Assembly: GCA_032871835.1 (NCBI GenBank)
Contig: CM065298.1
Location: 79,326,154 to 79,390,153 of the forward strand
Length of the DNA: 64,000 bases
Reading direction: 5' to 3'
From: Dipteronia dyeriana
Lineage: Eukaryota; Streptophyta; Magnoliopsida; Sapindales; Sapindaceae
Part shown: one piece after another, positions 1 to 10,873 of the stretch
Position numbering within the stretch: position 1 is the stretch's first letter
Layout: every line of letters begins with the position of its first letter
Program-made: the position numbers and the translations under genes
Notes under the pieces: model-generated
What the model was told of the DNA's origin: nothing
Databases searched by the model: none
Seen by the model: the letters and a program-made list of their open reading frames with translations, nothing else

Positions 1-1345
1 TTCATACCATAGCCTCTGAAACCTATAAATACATCACTTTTTCCATAAGACTCATCATCCTTCATTTAAAAAAGTAAACCTTTAACACACACATAATCTT
101 TTCCACCAAATTAAGAGAGAGAGGAGCTTCCGAAAGCATCCATTGAGGATTTTCCTCCATGGATGCCTCCTCATCATCACCTTCTACCTTCAGCCACCCA
201 TATTTGGAGGAGTTTCAAGAGGAAAGAGCACCTTATATTGTCTATGAGGAGGAGAAGCTTCAATGGAGCTTGGAGATGCAAGATTACAATTGAAGCCCTC
301 TCTGAGCCTAGAGATCCGGGATTGATGACCTTAGGTTTCTTCTATTTACTCTTGTCTTGTTATTTTCTTTATTTGATGTGTATCCCCAGTTGGGAAATAT
401 GTAAACCCTAACACTAGTGCCATTTACTTGATTGACTTGCATTTAATTTCTTCAATATAGTTTTATTCAATGTTTTTAATGCAACTGATTGCTTCTTGGA
501 TTATGTAGATATGCCATCTTTTTGTTCATGATGAGTATCAATTAATTTTGAGCTTTTAAATGGAATATATATCTTCTTGGATTGGGTAGAAATGCCATCT
601 CTCAAGCCAAGTTAGATACCCATTTATAAGGTGATTAAAACTAGCTAAATTGAATGGAATAAATGTGTTGTGAATATGCCATTCCTATGTATTTAGTCTT
701 CAATGGAAAGGAGTGATTTGTGAACATGTCATTCCAAGCCATCCCTAACCATTAGAATCTATCTAGACTTCAAGGGTGACTCTCTCATAAGCTAACCAAG
801 TAGTTGAGTAGTTGAGAGTTGGTTGATAAGGGTCTTTATCTCTCTATATCCAACAAATTAGTCGTGAGTGAGAGCTATTGATTCTAAGTAACCTTGAAAG
901 GTATATTTGCCATGTTGGTTCTTAAAAGGTTGCTATTACGGTTAGTTATTACGAGTGGCATGAATGTTATGGTGGTCATGAGTACTTTATGTATCCATTC
1001 TCTTGCATCTCTCCTATCTATTATTTTATAATTATCACTTTAGTCACCATTCTCACCCATCCATATTCTCCTATCTTTCCTTTATTTGTTTCTTTGTTCT
1101 CACACACACACACAACCAACATTTTACACTTCACACAAACCACTCTCACTCTTGCCATGTTCTTATTTACATTGCTTTCAATAATCAGTAAAAAGGTGAA
1201 ACGATCGACGAATGACACCTCTCTATGGACGATACCCTCACTTACCGCTTTACTTGTTTTTAAAAATTTAGAGCACATTGCGTAGGAATTTTTATAAATA
1301 TTCTTTTGATACGTAATTTCTTAACGACGGAAAAGCCTTCGTCAA
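1..1345. other. AT-rich non-coding region, probable old LTR/leader remnant
   Basis: I see no convincing gene here. A TATA-like motif (cctataaatac, about 22-32) is followed by a purine-rich stretch, which looks like a retrotransposon promoter and transcript start. Between about 490 and 750 there is a degenerate repeat: a 28-bp unit starts at 492 and recurs at 573 (both end in atgccatct), and weaker copies with gaatatgccattcc and gaacatgtcattcc follow at about 673 and 722. The end near 1200-1280 resembles the U5/leader of some plant LTR elements, but I cannot assign a family. The short ORFs at 163-411 and 989-1285 have no recognisable domain and are low-complexity. Confidence 0.3.
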
Positions 1346-1426
1346 TCATATTTAATTTTATGGCAAACATAAACATGTGAATTTAATGTATGGTTGATTG
1401 AATTCTTCATTTATGTTTTTCCACCA

Positions 1427-1839
1427 ATGTCTTCTACACTATTACAAATCCTTACTAATGACAAATTAATCAGAGAAAACTATACTAAGTGGAAAAGTAA
1501 TATCAATGCAATCTTGGCAACAAAAGACCTAAATTTATGCTAACGAAGGAATGTCCTCCAGTGCCTGCTGCCAATGCCACACGAAATGGGTCTCAACTGA
1601 AGAGAAGACCCGAATATATATGTTAGCTAGCATGACAAACGTACTTGTCATCAAGCACAAGGCAATGACTACAGCATTCAAAATTATGGAGTCATTGCAG
1701 GCTATGTTCGAGCAGCCATCCGAGCAAAAGTGGCATGAAGTTGTTCGTTCTGCAATGTTTACACGGATAAAAGAGGGTTTATCGATCCAAGACCATGTCC
1801 TAGGCTTGATGTCCTAGTACAACATAGCTAAGGTCAATA
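1427..1839 (+). pseudogene. gag: copia A gag fragment
   Basis: This is the start of the capsid gene. The ATG at 1427 opens a peptide beginning MSSTLLQILTNDKL, which matches the better-preserved gag at 33059. A stop and frameshift follow near 1540, and similarity resumes in another frame at 1551-1817 with the helical gag segment (MFEQPSEQKWHEVVRS). A gap of about 22 bp relative to the other copy lies near 1580. After about 1839 the sequence jumps to the region between protease and integrase, so the zinc knuckle and protease are lost. It cannot make a working capsid. Confidence 0.75.
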
Positions 1840-3240
1840 GCAGACTTAGCTAGAGGAGGAGAACTTCTCAATACGCTTTGGGTCAGGGGATATCATGTCA
1901 GCAAGAGCAGTGGGAGTAGTTAGACTTCAGTTTGAAAATTGTTTTGTTATTTTAAGTTCTATTTATTTTATTCTTGGATTCACAAGGAATTTGATTTCTG
2001 TATCCAAAATGTTGGAACATTTATATTCTATTTCTTTTAATAATAAGTCAGTTATTATTTCTTGAAATGATTTAAATATTTATTTAGGTTTGAATGAAAA
2101 TAACTTGTATGTTTTAAGATCGTTAATTCATACATCATTGCACAATGTTGAATTGTTTAAAGTTGAAAAACCTAAAACAAAACAACAGAAAATTTCTCCA
2201 GTTAATGAAACATATTTATGACATCTAAGACTTGGCCATATTAACCTTGACAAGATAAACAAAATAGTTAAAAGCGGGCTTTTAAGCCAGTTAAAGATTG
2301 GCACCTTACCTACCTGTGAATCCTGCTTTGGAAGGTAAAATGACCAAGAGACCTTTTACTGGAAAAGGCTTAGAGCTATAGAACCACTAGAGATTATACA
2401 TTCAGATGTGTGTGGACTGACGAATGTTAAAGCAAGGGGTGGTTATGAGTATTTTTTCACCTATATAGATTAATACTCTAGATACGGATATGTCTAACCA
2501 ATGCAATGAAAGTCAATAACTTTTAAAAAGTTCAAAGAATTTTGAGCTGAAATTGAGAATGAATTTGGCAAGACTTTCAAGGCTCTACGATCAGATCGTA
2601 AAGGTTAGTACCTTGACCAAGAGTTTGAAGATTACTTGGTTGAACTTAGGATCATATCCCAACTCATAGATCCTGGAACACCACAACAGAATGGTGTTAC
2701 GAAGAGGAGTAATAAAACCCTGATGGAAATGGTGAGATCTATAATTAGGTTATCATCAGTACCAAATTTTTTTTGGGGATATGCACTACAAACGACGGCC
2801 TACATTTTGAATGTAATCCCATCAAAATCTACTCCTAAGACCCCCCTAGAGTTATGGAATAGTTGTAAAGATGGTTTACGATATTTTTGCATATGGGGGT
2901 ATCCAGTACATGTACTGAAGAACAAAACTGGAATGCTAGACCCTATGTCTATAGTGCTAAGGAGAATAAAGAATTTGTATCGACAAATGCAATGTTTCTT
3001 GAGGATAACTATATGAGTGATCATAAACCTCGAAGCAAGATTGTGTTAAATGAGTTAAAGCCTGGTACGACCAGTACTCAATCAATAAGAGATGTTGTTC
3101 CACTTACGTCTGAGAGTCAAACAGTTCCTAGTCAAACCACACTACCACACAAGCGTAGTGAAAGAGTTGTACGACAACCTAATCGCTATTTTGGTATTGG
3201 GGAGACATAAGCTGTCGATTTTGATGATAGTGTGGATGAT
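1840..3240 (+). pseudogene. pol: copia A integrase region
   Basis: Broken integrase part of the copia polyprotein. The gag-pre-integrase motif is visible at about 2215-2340 (HLRLGHINLDKI and, later, LPTCESC, part of the zinc-binding HHCC domain). The core contains SDVCG (first catalytic Asp), LRSDRKG (second Asp) and [12 protein letters not shown], where the usual catalytic Glu of the V-E-R-x-N motif reads Lys. With its stops and frameshifts, that substitution means no active integrase. The longest open stretch is 2636-3016. It continues into the degraded reverse transcriptase. Confidence 0.75.
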
Positions 3241-4800
3241 CCATTGTTATTTAAACATGCAATGGAAGATTCTAACAAAGTGGAATGGCTTAAAGCCATG
3301 AATCTCGAGATAGAGTCTATGTACTCTAACTTGGTTCGGAATTGGTAAACTTACCAGATGGGATTAAACCCATAGGTTGTAAGTGGATCTACAAGAGAAA
3401 GGTAGGAGTAGACGGGAAGGTAAAGACCTTCAAAGGAAGGTTAGTGGCTAAGGGTTATACCAAAAAAAATGGGGTAAATTATGAAAAGACCTTCCCGTCA
3501 TTAGCTATTTTAAAGTCTATTCAGATTTTTTATCCATTGCTGCCTATTTCGATTATGAAATTTGGAAAATGGACGCAAGACTGCATTTTTTAATGACAAT
3601 CTTGAGGAAAACATCTATATGATGCAATTAGAGGGATTCGTGTCCCAGGATCAAGAGAAAAAGGTTTGCAAGCTGTAAAGGTCTATTTATGGACAGAAAC
3701 AAGCATCCAGATCTTGGAATATTAGGTTTGATAATGCAATCAAAACCTATGGCTTTGAGCAAAATGTCGATGAGCCTTGGGTTTACAAGTGGATCGTTGA
3801 TAAGAAAGTAGTTTTTATAGTTCTATACATAGATGATATCCTACTCATTAGGAATGATATATGGGTATTTTCGGAAGCAAAGGGTTGGCTGGCTAGCCAA
3901 TTCCAAATGAAAGATTTATGAGAGACGAGTTATGTTCTAGGGATCCAATTAATTATGGATCATAAGAACAAACTCTTAGGATTGTCTCAAGCATCGTATA
4001 TCGACAAGTTACTTGTTCATTTTTTGATGCAAAACTCCAAGAAAGGTAACTTACCTTCTTGGCATGGAGTTCATTTGTCTAAGGAACAGTGTCCTAAGAC
4101 ACCTTAAGAAGTTGAGAATATGAGACATATTCCCTATGTGTTTGTAGTAGGCAGTCTCATGTATGCTATGTTATGCATGAGACTTGACATCTGCTTCGTA
4201 GTAGGAGTAGCCAGTAGGTTTCAATCCAACCTAGGATTAGATCATTGAGTTGTGGTAAAGGCCATTCTCAAGTATCTTCGGAGAATGAGAAACTATATGC
4301 TAGTAGGGCAGGATTTGATCCCATTAGGATATACAAACTCTAATTTTTAGTCAAGCAGAGATTCTATAAAATCTACGTATGGATCAGTTTTTACCATTAG
4401 TGGTGTAGCCATGGTATGGATAAGTGTTAAGCAATCGTGTATTGTTGACTCCACCATGGAAGCCAAATATGTAACAGCTTGTGAAACATCTAAAGAGGTT
4501 GTTTGGCTCCGTAAGTTCTTGACTGATATTGAAGTTTTTCCGAAACTGGATAAGCATATCACAGTTTATTGTGATAATAGTGGTGTTATGGCTAATTCTA
4601 AATAACCAAGAAGCCACAAGATAAGGAAGCATATGGAGAGGAAATATCATCTCATCATAGAGATAATACAGAGAGGGGATGTGACCATGACCATGATAAC
4701 ATCATTGGACAATCACGGTGATCCATTTTCAAAGACCTTAACGGCTAAAGTGTTTAAAGGTCACCTAGAGGGTCTAGGGTTACGAGATATATCTCACCTG
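3241..4800 (+). pseudogene. pol: copia A reverse transcriptase and RNase H region
   Basis: Degraded RT and RNase H of copia A. The RT fold begins with GCKWIYKRK (about 3376) and RLVAKGYTKKNGVNYEKTF (3440-3490). The active-site box reads Y-I-D-D near 3825, instead of the usual Y-V-D-D. RNase H shows the A-K-Y (normally A-E-Y) and Y-C-D-N motifs at 4450-4590. Stops (for example at 3594 and near 4105) and frameshifts interrupt it throughout. The reading direction and order agree with gag and integrase upstream and the LTR downstream. Confidence 0.75.
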
Positions 4801-4806
4801 CTTTAG

Positions 4807-4820
4807 TATAAGTGGGAGAT
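4807..4820 (+). other. polypurine tract of copia A
   Basis: The purine-rich run agtgggaga directly precedes the TGTTGGGG start of the LTR. This is the position expected for the plus-strand primer of an LTR retrotransposon. The same string occurs before the 3' LTR of the sister copy at about 36932-36942. Confidence 0.7.
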
Positions 4821-6202
4821 TGTTGGGGTTTATGCCTTATAGCTTGTAATTTGTAAATGTGAATAAAATAATAACAAAAGAAGTAGTTTATTCATTCTAT
4901 ATACCTATCGCATACATTTATATAATATGTACTTAACATCCAAGATAGTCGGAAGTAATCTCTAATTGAGTATATGAGTGTCATATATAGAGGTATTCAG
5001 TCTGAGATGAGCAATCTAAAGAGTCTATAGATAGCAAGTAGAGTTGGGTACTTTATTTATAGTTAATCTACAGCTATGGTTCATTCAGTCATATACAATG
5101 GTCTTAACCTATACTATTCATATGGTGATATGAGAATAGAGGTACCTTATATGATGTGATCAAATGGGATTAGGTCATGATTTGTATGAATCTCTCACCA
5201 AGAACCATTACAAAATGAGATTCATATATATCAACAAATGATGGCTATATATGGGTGATCTTAATCATGGGTGTATTATCGACTCCTTCAGGTTAGATCA
5301 TGATTTTTGATATACCATAGGTGAGGTCGAAGTTGCATTCCTAGTTAATAACTTCATAAGTCGGAATTATGGTTTGGTTTGTGGTCGGGAAGGTCTATGC
5401 ACAATAGTGGAATCCACTCCTTCTTATGAGAAACAGATGGTAGTTCCTTTAAGGGTTGATTCGGGGCTTGAATAATATGAGCGATCTCCTTCTTCCGTAG
5501 GATTTATTATTCATTAAAGAATCAATTATACTTAGTGGAAAAGATATAATTAGGGCGTTATAACGGACTTTATGACCTAGCTTTAATTATAAACTTCTTG
5601 TAGATGATCATACCATATGTAATAGCTATATCGATCTACAAATGTAATTTAGGTTTGTGTAATACATCTATAGTTGTGAGAGTGCAACCTCGGGTTTATA
5701 GCGGAATAACTCCAAGGTTAATGATCATGAAATATTAATAAAAGAGATTAATTAATTATTTCAAAGTATTATTAGAGCTCAAAACTGTGGGTCTATTAGG
5801 TCTCCTTGCTAGCCCGATTGATTAAAGTTAACATGGGTCACGGCTAATTAATTGGATTGTCCAATTAATTGTGTTACCTAAGTGACACGTATTGATTCAG
5901 GGATTAATTGAATAATGAGATTATTTAGTTAATATATTATTAATTAAATTAATTAGATAATCAAATTATTTAATTAATAAATTAATAATCATGAATTATT
6001 AATTGGAGGTTGTTGGTTCAAATCTTGATTGAAACAAAGATAAAATATTTAGAATTTTTTATTCCTTAAAAAGTCAATTGTTTAAGTTCAAGTTAACTAT
6101 GATTATGTGGAAGTTAAAATCCTACTCTACCTAGGACACTTAAATACTACTTATCCTTTTAATATATGGAAATTTATTTGGAAAAGGATTTGTATCTAGT
6201 TT

Positions 6203-6252
<50 letters not shown>

Positions 6253-6659
6253 CATAACAATGATACAAGAGACTAATTGTGATTCTTTGAACCAAAAAAC
6301 ACAAAAAGCAAAACCCTAGAAGGTTAAGGAAGATTTTGGCCAAAAGAAAAAAAAAATCTTACTTGTGGTGGTTGAATTTGCCAAGAAGAAAAGAAGGAAT
6401 TCTATTCTTCAAGCCTTTGCATCCTCCTATACGTTACTGGAAGATCATAACGTGCCCAGACACAGTTACCGGATCATGGGACATAGCGAGGAAGACTTGG
6501 TGGCTCGTAATTGGAATAAAACCTAAACAATGGAGTTAGCATCAAGGGTATGATTTGGATCCATCTTTATATATTCTTAAATGTTGTATATGGTTTAAAA
6601 GTTGTATAAAAAATTTAAAACCTCGTTTCCGTTGTGCAATGTAAATCCTGGTTCCTACA
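4821..6659 (+). repeat. 3' LTR of copia A
   Basis: This long terminal repeat begins TGTTGGGGTTTATGCC and ends GGTTCCTACA, so it has TG...CA ends. It is about 1.84 kb, against about 2.05 kb for the 5' LTR at 29429-31481. The two are clearly homologous along their length, including the motif TTAATTGGATTGTCCAATTAA and the terminal Met-tRNA-side sequence. It contains a long TA run. No matching 5' LTR is left upstream, so a target-site duplication cannot be tested. Confidence 0.8.
6206..6249. repeat. (TA)n microsatellite in the copia A LTR
   Basis: A pure AT/TA dinucleotide run of about 44 bp inside the 3' LTR of copia A. Similar but shorter runs occur at comparable places in the LTRs of copia B (about 30880-30900 and 45640-45725), so this is a family feature that expands and contracts. 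Confidence 0.9.
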
Positions 6660-7548
6660 AGTTCAATAACCACTCGCGAGGGCTAGCGCTTCAAGGGTAA
6701 AATGCTTTCCTTATTGTGTTGTGATTTTTATTTTTGTTTGGGATGGCAGCTCAACCAGGCAATGTCGAGTACCCGGCCTAACCCAGGCCAAAAATCTAGG
6801 GTAAAACCTGGACTCTTTTTACTCGGCATCGGGTAAAGATTGTCTGGGTACCCGGGCCAACTGGTTTTCGGCCTGGGTCTGGGTATACCCGGTTTTTTTT
6901 TAAACGCCAAATTAAAAAAAAAATAAACTAAACTTTAACTTTTTTTTTTAGATTTTCAAACAAGTAGTTGTTCTTTCTGAAAAATAAATATCACCAACTC
7001 AAACCCACACATCAAAACTTCAAAACATCACCATGAGATTCCATGGTTGTTGGAACCACCACCTAAACTCAAAATTACCCATCCGCGAACCCACCGCCAT
7101 TGACCAACCTGAAAAACCATGAGGAATCATATAGAGAAAGAGAGAAGAGGTTTGAGAGATGAAGGGTTTGAGAGAGAAGCAAATTACAATGAATGTAAGA
7201 AAGGAATCTGCCAAAAAAAAATATGCGAGAAGGAGAAAGAGAGAGAGAGAGAGAGAGAGAGGAGAATGTGATTAAGGACAGAGAAATTTGAGAGATAATG
7301 ATAAAAGATTAATATGGTGATGAGAGAATGAGTTGGATGGTATTTAATATATGTATGGGATTTGAGTTCTAATCAACGGTTATTAGTTTTGGAATTAGTT
7401 GAGAGGGTTAATGTGATATTTAAATAATCTTGGAATTGGTTGAAAGGGTTATTGTGATATTTAAATATTTGTCTAGAATTTAAGTTTTAATCAACGGCCA
7501 CTTACTTGAAAAAGAAAAAGAGTGAAACGTGGATTAATGTGATATTTA
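6660..7548. other. non-coding stretch with a GC-rich inverted segment and a (GA)n tract
   Basis: No gene is supported. At about 6740-6900 there is a GC-rich segment full of partly palindromic strings (tacccgg, gggtacccggg, gggtataccc) preceded by ggatggca. This resembles the terminal region of some plant hAT-type elements, but I could not define both ends. A (GA)n run lies at about 7238-7262. A motif containing gggttaatgtgatatttaaa is repeated near 7407 and 7448, so part of this stretch arose by local duplication. The ORF on the minus strand at 7020-7214 has no known domain. Confidence 0.35.
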
Positions 7549-7898
7549 GGGGTGGTTTGTTTTTTTGTCTGAATACTGAATAGTCCTGAATTTTTCTAAT
7601 GACTGAATAGGGACTGAAATCTTAACCTGAATTACATGTTTATTTTTTTTTTCTCACATCTGAATGTATTGTTAACATGTTTGTTTTTTAAAAGTGAAAT
7701 TGTCTGGCTATAAGTATTTTTACATTTATACCTATGTTAAACAATTATACATATAATTTGGAATAAAAATAATCCAAAAATAATAATTATATATGAACAC
7801 ATATCTTTGATTACAAACAAACTTCATTTTTCTAAGAAAAGAAAAGGTTTTTTTTTTCAAAAAATAAAAAGGCGATCAGGAAAACTAGCACAAAATAA

Positions 7899-7942
<44 letters not shown>

Positions 7943-8305
7943 TAATATCATAATAAAGTATTGATATTAAACACCAATATGAACAATGATTATGGTTCTT
8001 TTTTTATTTTTAAAGCTATTTCAAATAAGCAATATATTAAATTAAAGATTTCTATACTATATGTAATTTTGATGAAATTGGAAATATGTTATATATGGGG
8101 GATAGTATGGAAGAAAAGATTTTAGATTTCATTTAATTCAATTCAGTGATTTACAATTAAGTTAAAAGTCAGGATTTTTTACTTTTTATTTTAAGTTGTT
8201 TATTAGGATTTTTAAGTTGTTTGACCACTTAAAAAAACAAACAAAACAACTTAATAATTATGATTCAGACCCATTAAGTTGTAAGTGGAAAAAACAAACG
8301 ACCCC
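7549..8305. mobile_element. MITE-like DNA element, PIF/Harbinger type, TSD TTA
   Basis: The left end reads GGGGTGGTTTGTTTTTTT and the right end is its approximate complement (AAAAAACAAACGACCCC). They form terminal inverted repeats differing at about one position in the first 16. The trinucleotide TTA flanks both sides (7546-7548 and 8306-8308), as expected for the PIF/Harbinger superfamily, whose target duplication is TTA or TAA. The 757-bp interior is AT-rich, has no transposase ORF and holds an (AT)n run at about 7900-7940, so it would depend on a transposase elsewhere. A hAT origin is less likely because no 8-bp duplication is visible. Confidence 0.7.
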
Positions 8306-8308
8306 TTA

Positions 8309-9549
8309 ATGTTTGTCATGGATTTGAGTTTCTATTATTAACATTGCTTTATTGCTCTCTCTCTCTCTCTCTCTTATCAGGTTCGATTCATCTTCTTTAT
8401 ATCATTGGTGGGTATAATTCATATTGATCTATATTTTTGGTTTGTAATATTTCTTTTCCATTTATATAGTGAATGCTCCATTAATGGATAATTGTATGGC
8501 ATGTTCACACACACATAATTTTTTGATGAATTTAAACTCCATTGAACAATCCATAACAAGTGTTGTGTCTCTATGACTAATTCATCGATTTCTTGTGTAG
8601 CAAATCTGATATTTCCAGGTTTCTGGAGAAGATAGCCATTTTTTTAAAATAAAAAATCCACAGAACCCATCAGTTGTTATCTTTTCTCCTTATTATATTA
8701 TGTTGATATGTGATAATTCACAAAAATATTTTTTTTATTAAATTGACATTGAACAACTATACTAAAAACAACAAATTTTATTGTTTTACATTGGAAAAGA
8801 AAGTGATCCAGACAAAATAAACTTTAGAAAAATATTTTAATTAAAAAAAATGAAAATAAAGACTAAAAATGAAAAAAAACTGGGAAAAACCCAGGTAAAA
8901 TCTGAGTATGAACTAAATTTGCCACATTCGTGTGCCTATAGAGACATGTATTGTATGATTTTAGCTCTGTGTATTGCTATAAATTTGCTTGTACAATGCC
9001 AATATTTTGATGTTAAGGTGGATGAGACCTTCACGCTTGTTTAGCTTAGGAAAATAGTGAAGACTACCCTGTGAGTGACACTTTGCCTAAATAGCGAAAA
9101 TCTATGGTTCTAGTTTGTTTTACTCTTAAACACTTTTCGATTTTGCTCTTAATTGTGATCTCATTGTACATCAATTTTCTTTTATTGATTGCCATAGAAC
9201 ATACATCTTATGGACTGCTTGTTGAGACTCCTATTCCCTTGTTAGATGGACTTTTAGAAATTATTTTGGGCTTTAATCTGTGCATAATTACTAAAATAGC
9301 CTAAGCACTTTCATGTCCCTATATGTCTACTTTCATTGCTTAAATTGAACTCATTTTTCACCTCTATCAATCTATAATTGAGGAACTAAGAAAATTTAAA
9401 TTTAAATTTAAAAAATAAATTTTTAATCAAATTTAATTTGAAATAATTTTATTTTTCTTTGAATTGAATTGATTTAAAGTGATTTTATTTATTCATAAAT
9501 TAATTTAATATAATTTTATACTAACCTCGTTGTAAGTGCCTCACTTTAT
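8309..9549. other. AT-rich non-coding stretch
   Basis: I see no supported gene. A (CT)n run lies at 8354-8374. The small ORFs at 8850-9044 and 9104-9304 have no recognisable domain and a composition typical of AT-rich non-coding DNA. From about 9390 to 9520 the sequence is almost only A and T with repeated aaattt strings. Confidence 0.4.
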
Positions 9550-10873
9550 AATTAGGTTATTTCAATGACAAAATCACAATTGCGTTCCAATCTTATAAAG
9601 GGTAGCTTAGGATATGAAAAATACCCATCTGATAATCAATGCCATTGGATATCAAGTGATTCAAGAAAGGTAGTTTACTTGACTCTACTCTCAATTGAAG
9701 AGATTTAGTTGCATACACTCACTTGCATGCATTATTACTTGTTATGTATTGAATTCCATTTGATTACATGCTCTTTGTATGCTCTTGTCTTGGTGTATTT
9801 ATTTCATTCATCACACTCTACACGTACACATCTTTCATATAGGCTAGTGTGTTTTATATGCCTGGAAAAGAGATTTTTTTTTTCTCTTAACCGCGGTACA
9901 GGTCGCTTGTTGTGCACCTGCCTAAACCACGGTTCCAACAGCGGTTGGTTCCAGAAGTTTCACTCATAGGTTACCGAGACTGGTGCACATGATTGCACAA
10001 TGGTTCCTACTATGGTCTTCTCCAAAAGATCTCTGTTACCTGTACCATGACGTGTGCTTGTTTCTATCCAGCGGTCCCACCAGAGATATTGTCGAGTAAG
10101 TACACCATTGTGTTTATCGTGGTCTAGAAAACTTGCCCTAGTCGCGGTATACGCAGCGGTAATGACGAGATTTTGTTGACTTAGTTCAAAACGATGTCAT
10201 TTGACCTAGGGCTTCATATATATATGGATCATTTCCTCTTCTTAGCCTTTTTAGAGCTTCATATTATTCCATATATATAGCTTAAGAGTGTCTTGTAAGA
10301 AAAGCCACCAATAATCAATCTTTCTTGACCAAAATCCTAATACCCATCATTTATTCATGAATCAAACATCACATAGATTCAGCTAGGATGTGTTCTTGCA
10401 TGGGTCTTTATCAACTCACATGACTTGGTAAGTAGAACACCATCTTCACTCATTCTAGTGTTCTTGCTTAACAAGAAATCTCATTTATGACTTGTTTGCA
10501 TCAAGATTAGTTTTTTACTTGTAAAGTTGAGATTTTTGTGTTGATTGTTAGGTTTTGTATTGTGATAGCTATTCCATCTAGGTTTGCATTGATTTCGAAT
10601 AGCTAAATTATACGTATGTCATATAGCAACATGATATCTAGGACTATTTGAATCATTCATCCAAGATTATATAAGCATTAAATGTGTTGACCTAGCATTT
10701 GTGCAATTAAAATACTCTCAATATTCATATTAGGTTGCATATCTCTTCTCTTGAGAGTTAAGTCTTGTATGTACTGTGGGTAGTATACAAGCAAGAGCCT
10801 AAAATCACTATTAAAGGCATGCGGGTAGCAAAAGCAGATTAGTAACCGATTAGGTGTGATGTCATCAACCTAG
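9550..10873 (+). repeat. LTR fragment H (SIRE-like, plus strand), cut by copia E
   Basis: The layout matches the U3-R part of the SIRE-type LTRs further right, in plus orientation. A segment at about 9690-9745 resembles the U3 of the solo LTR at 50254 (gaagagat..agttgca.acactcac). A GC-rich block at about 9890-10165 has motifs such as accgcggta spaced by about 71 bp. A TATA box (catatatatatatgg) follows at 10215-10227. The right part is missing: at 10874 the LTR of copia E begins. The left boundary is approximate. Confidence 0.55.
10215..10227 (+). promoter_or_regulatory. TATA box of LTR H
   Basis: The string catatatatatatgg directly follows the GC-rich U3 block and precedes a pyrimidine-rich transcript leader (tcctcttctt). 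The same order (GC block, TATA, leader) is seen in the related LTRs. Confidence 0.55.

Larger units (their letters stand above)
1346..6659 (+). mobile_element. Ty1/copia element A, 5'-truncated, degenerate, with 3' LTR
   Basis: This is a broken copia retrotransposon of the same family as the element at 29429-46206. Similarity to that copy begins just upstream of gag, near 1346, so the 5' LTR, primer site and most of the leader are missing. The order gag, integrase, reverse transcriptase, RNase H, polypurine tract and 3' LTR is typical copia. A deletion joins mid-gag to the region after the protease near 1839; the other copy has about 400 bp more there. Many stops and frameshifts mark it as an old, dead copy. 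Confidence 0.85.

Noticed and set aside
989..1285. ORF of 98 codons, hydrophobic
   Set aside because: Low-complexity, overlapping ORFs in other frames and on the other strand, no domain; the region looks like an LTR/leader remnant.
6140..6343. Minus-strand ORF with a run of Ile-Tyr
   Set aside because: It is the translation of the (TA)n microsatellite in the LTR of copia A.
8850..9304. Two ORFs of 64 and 66 codons as possible host genes
   Set aside because: No domain, no splice or promoter signals, composition of AT-rich non-coding DNA.
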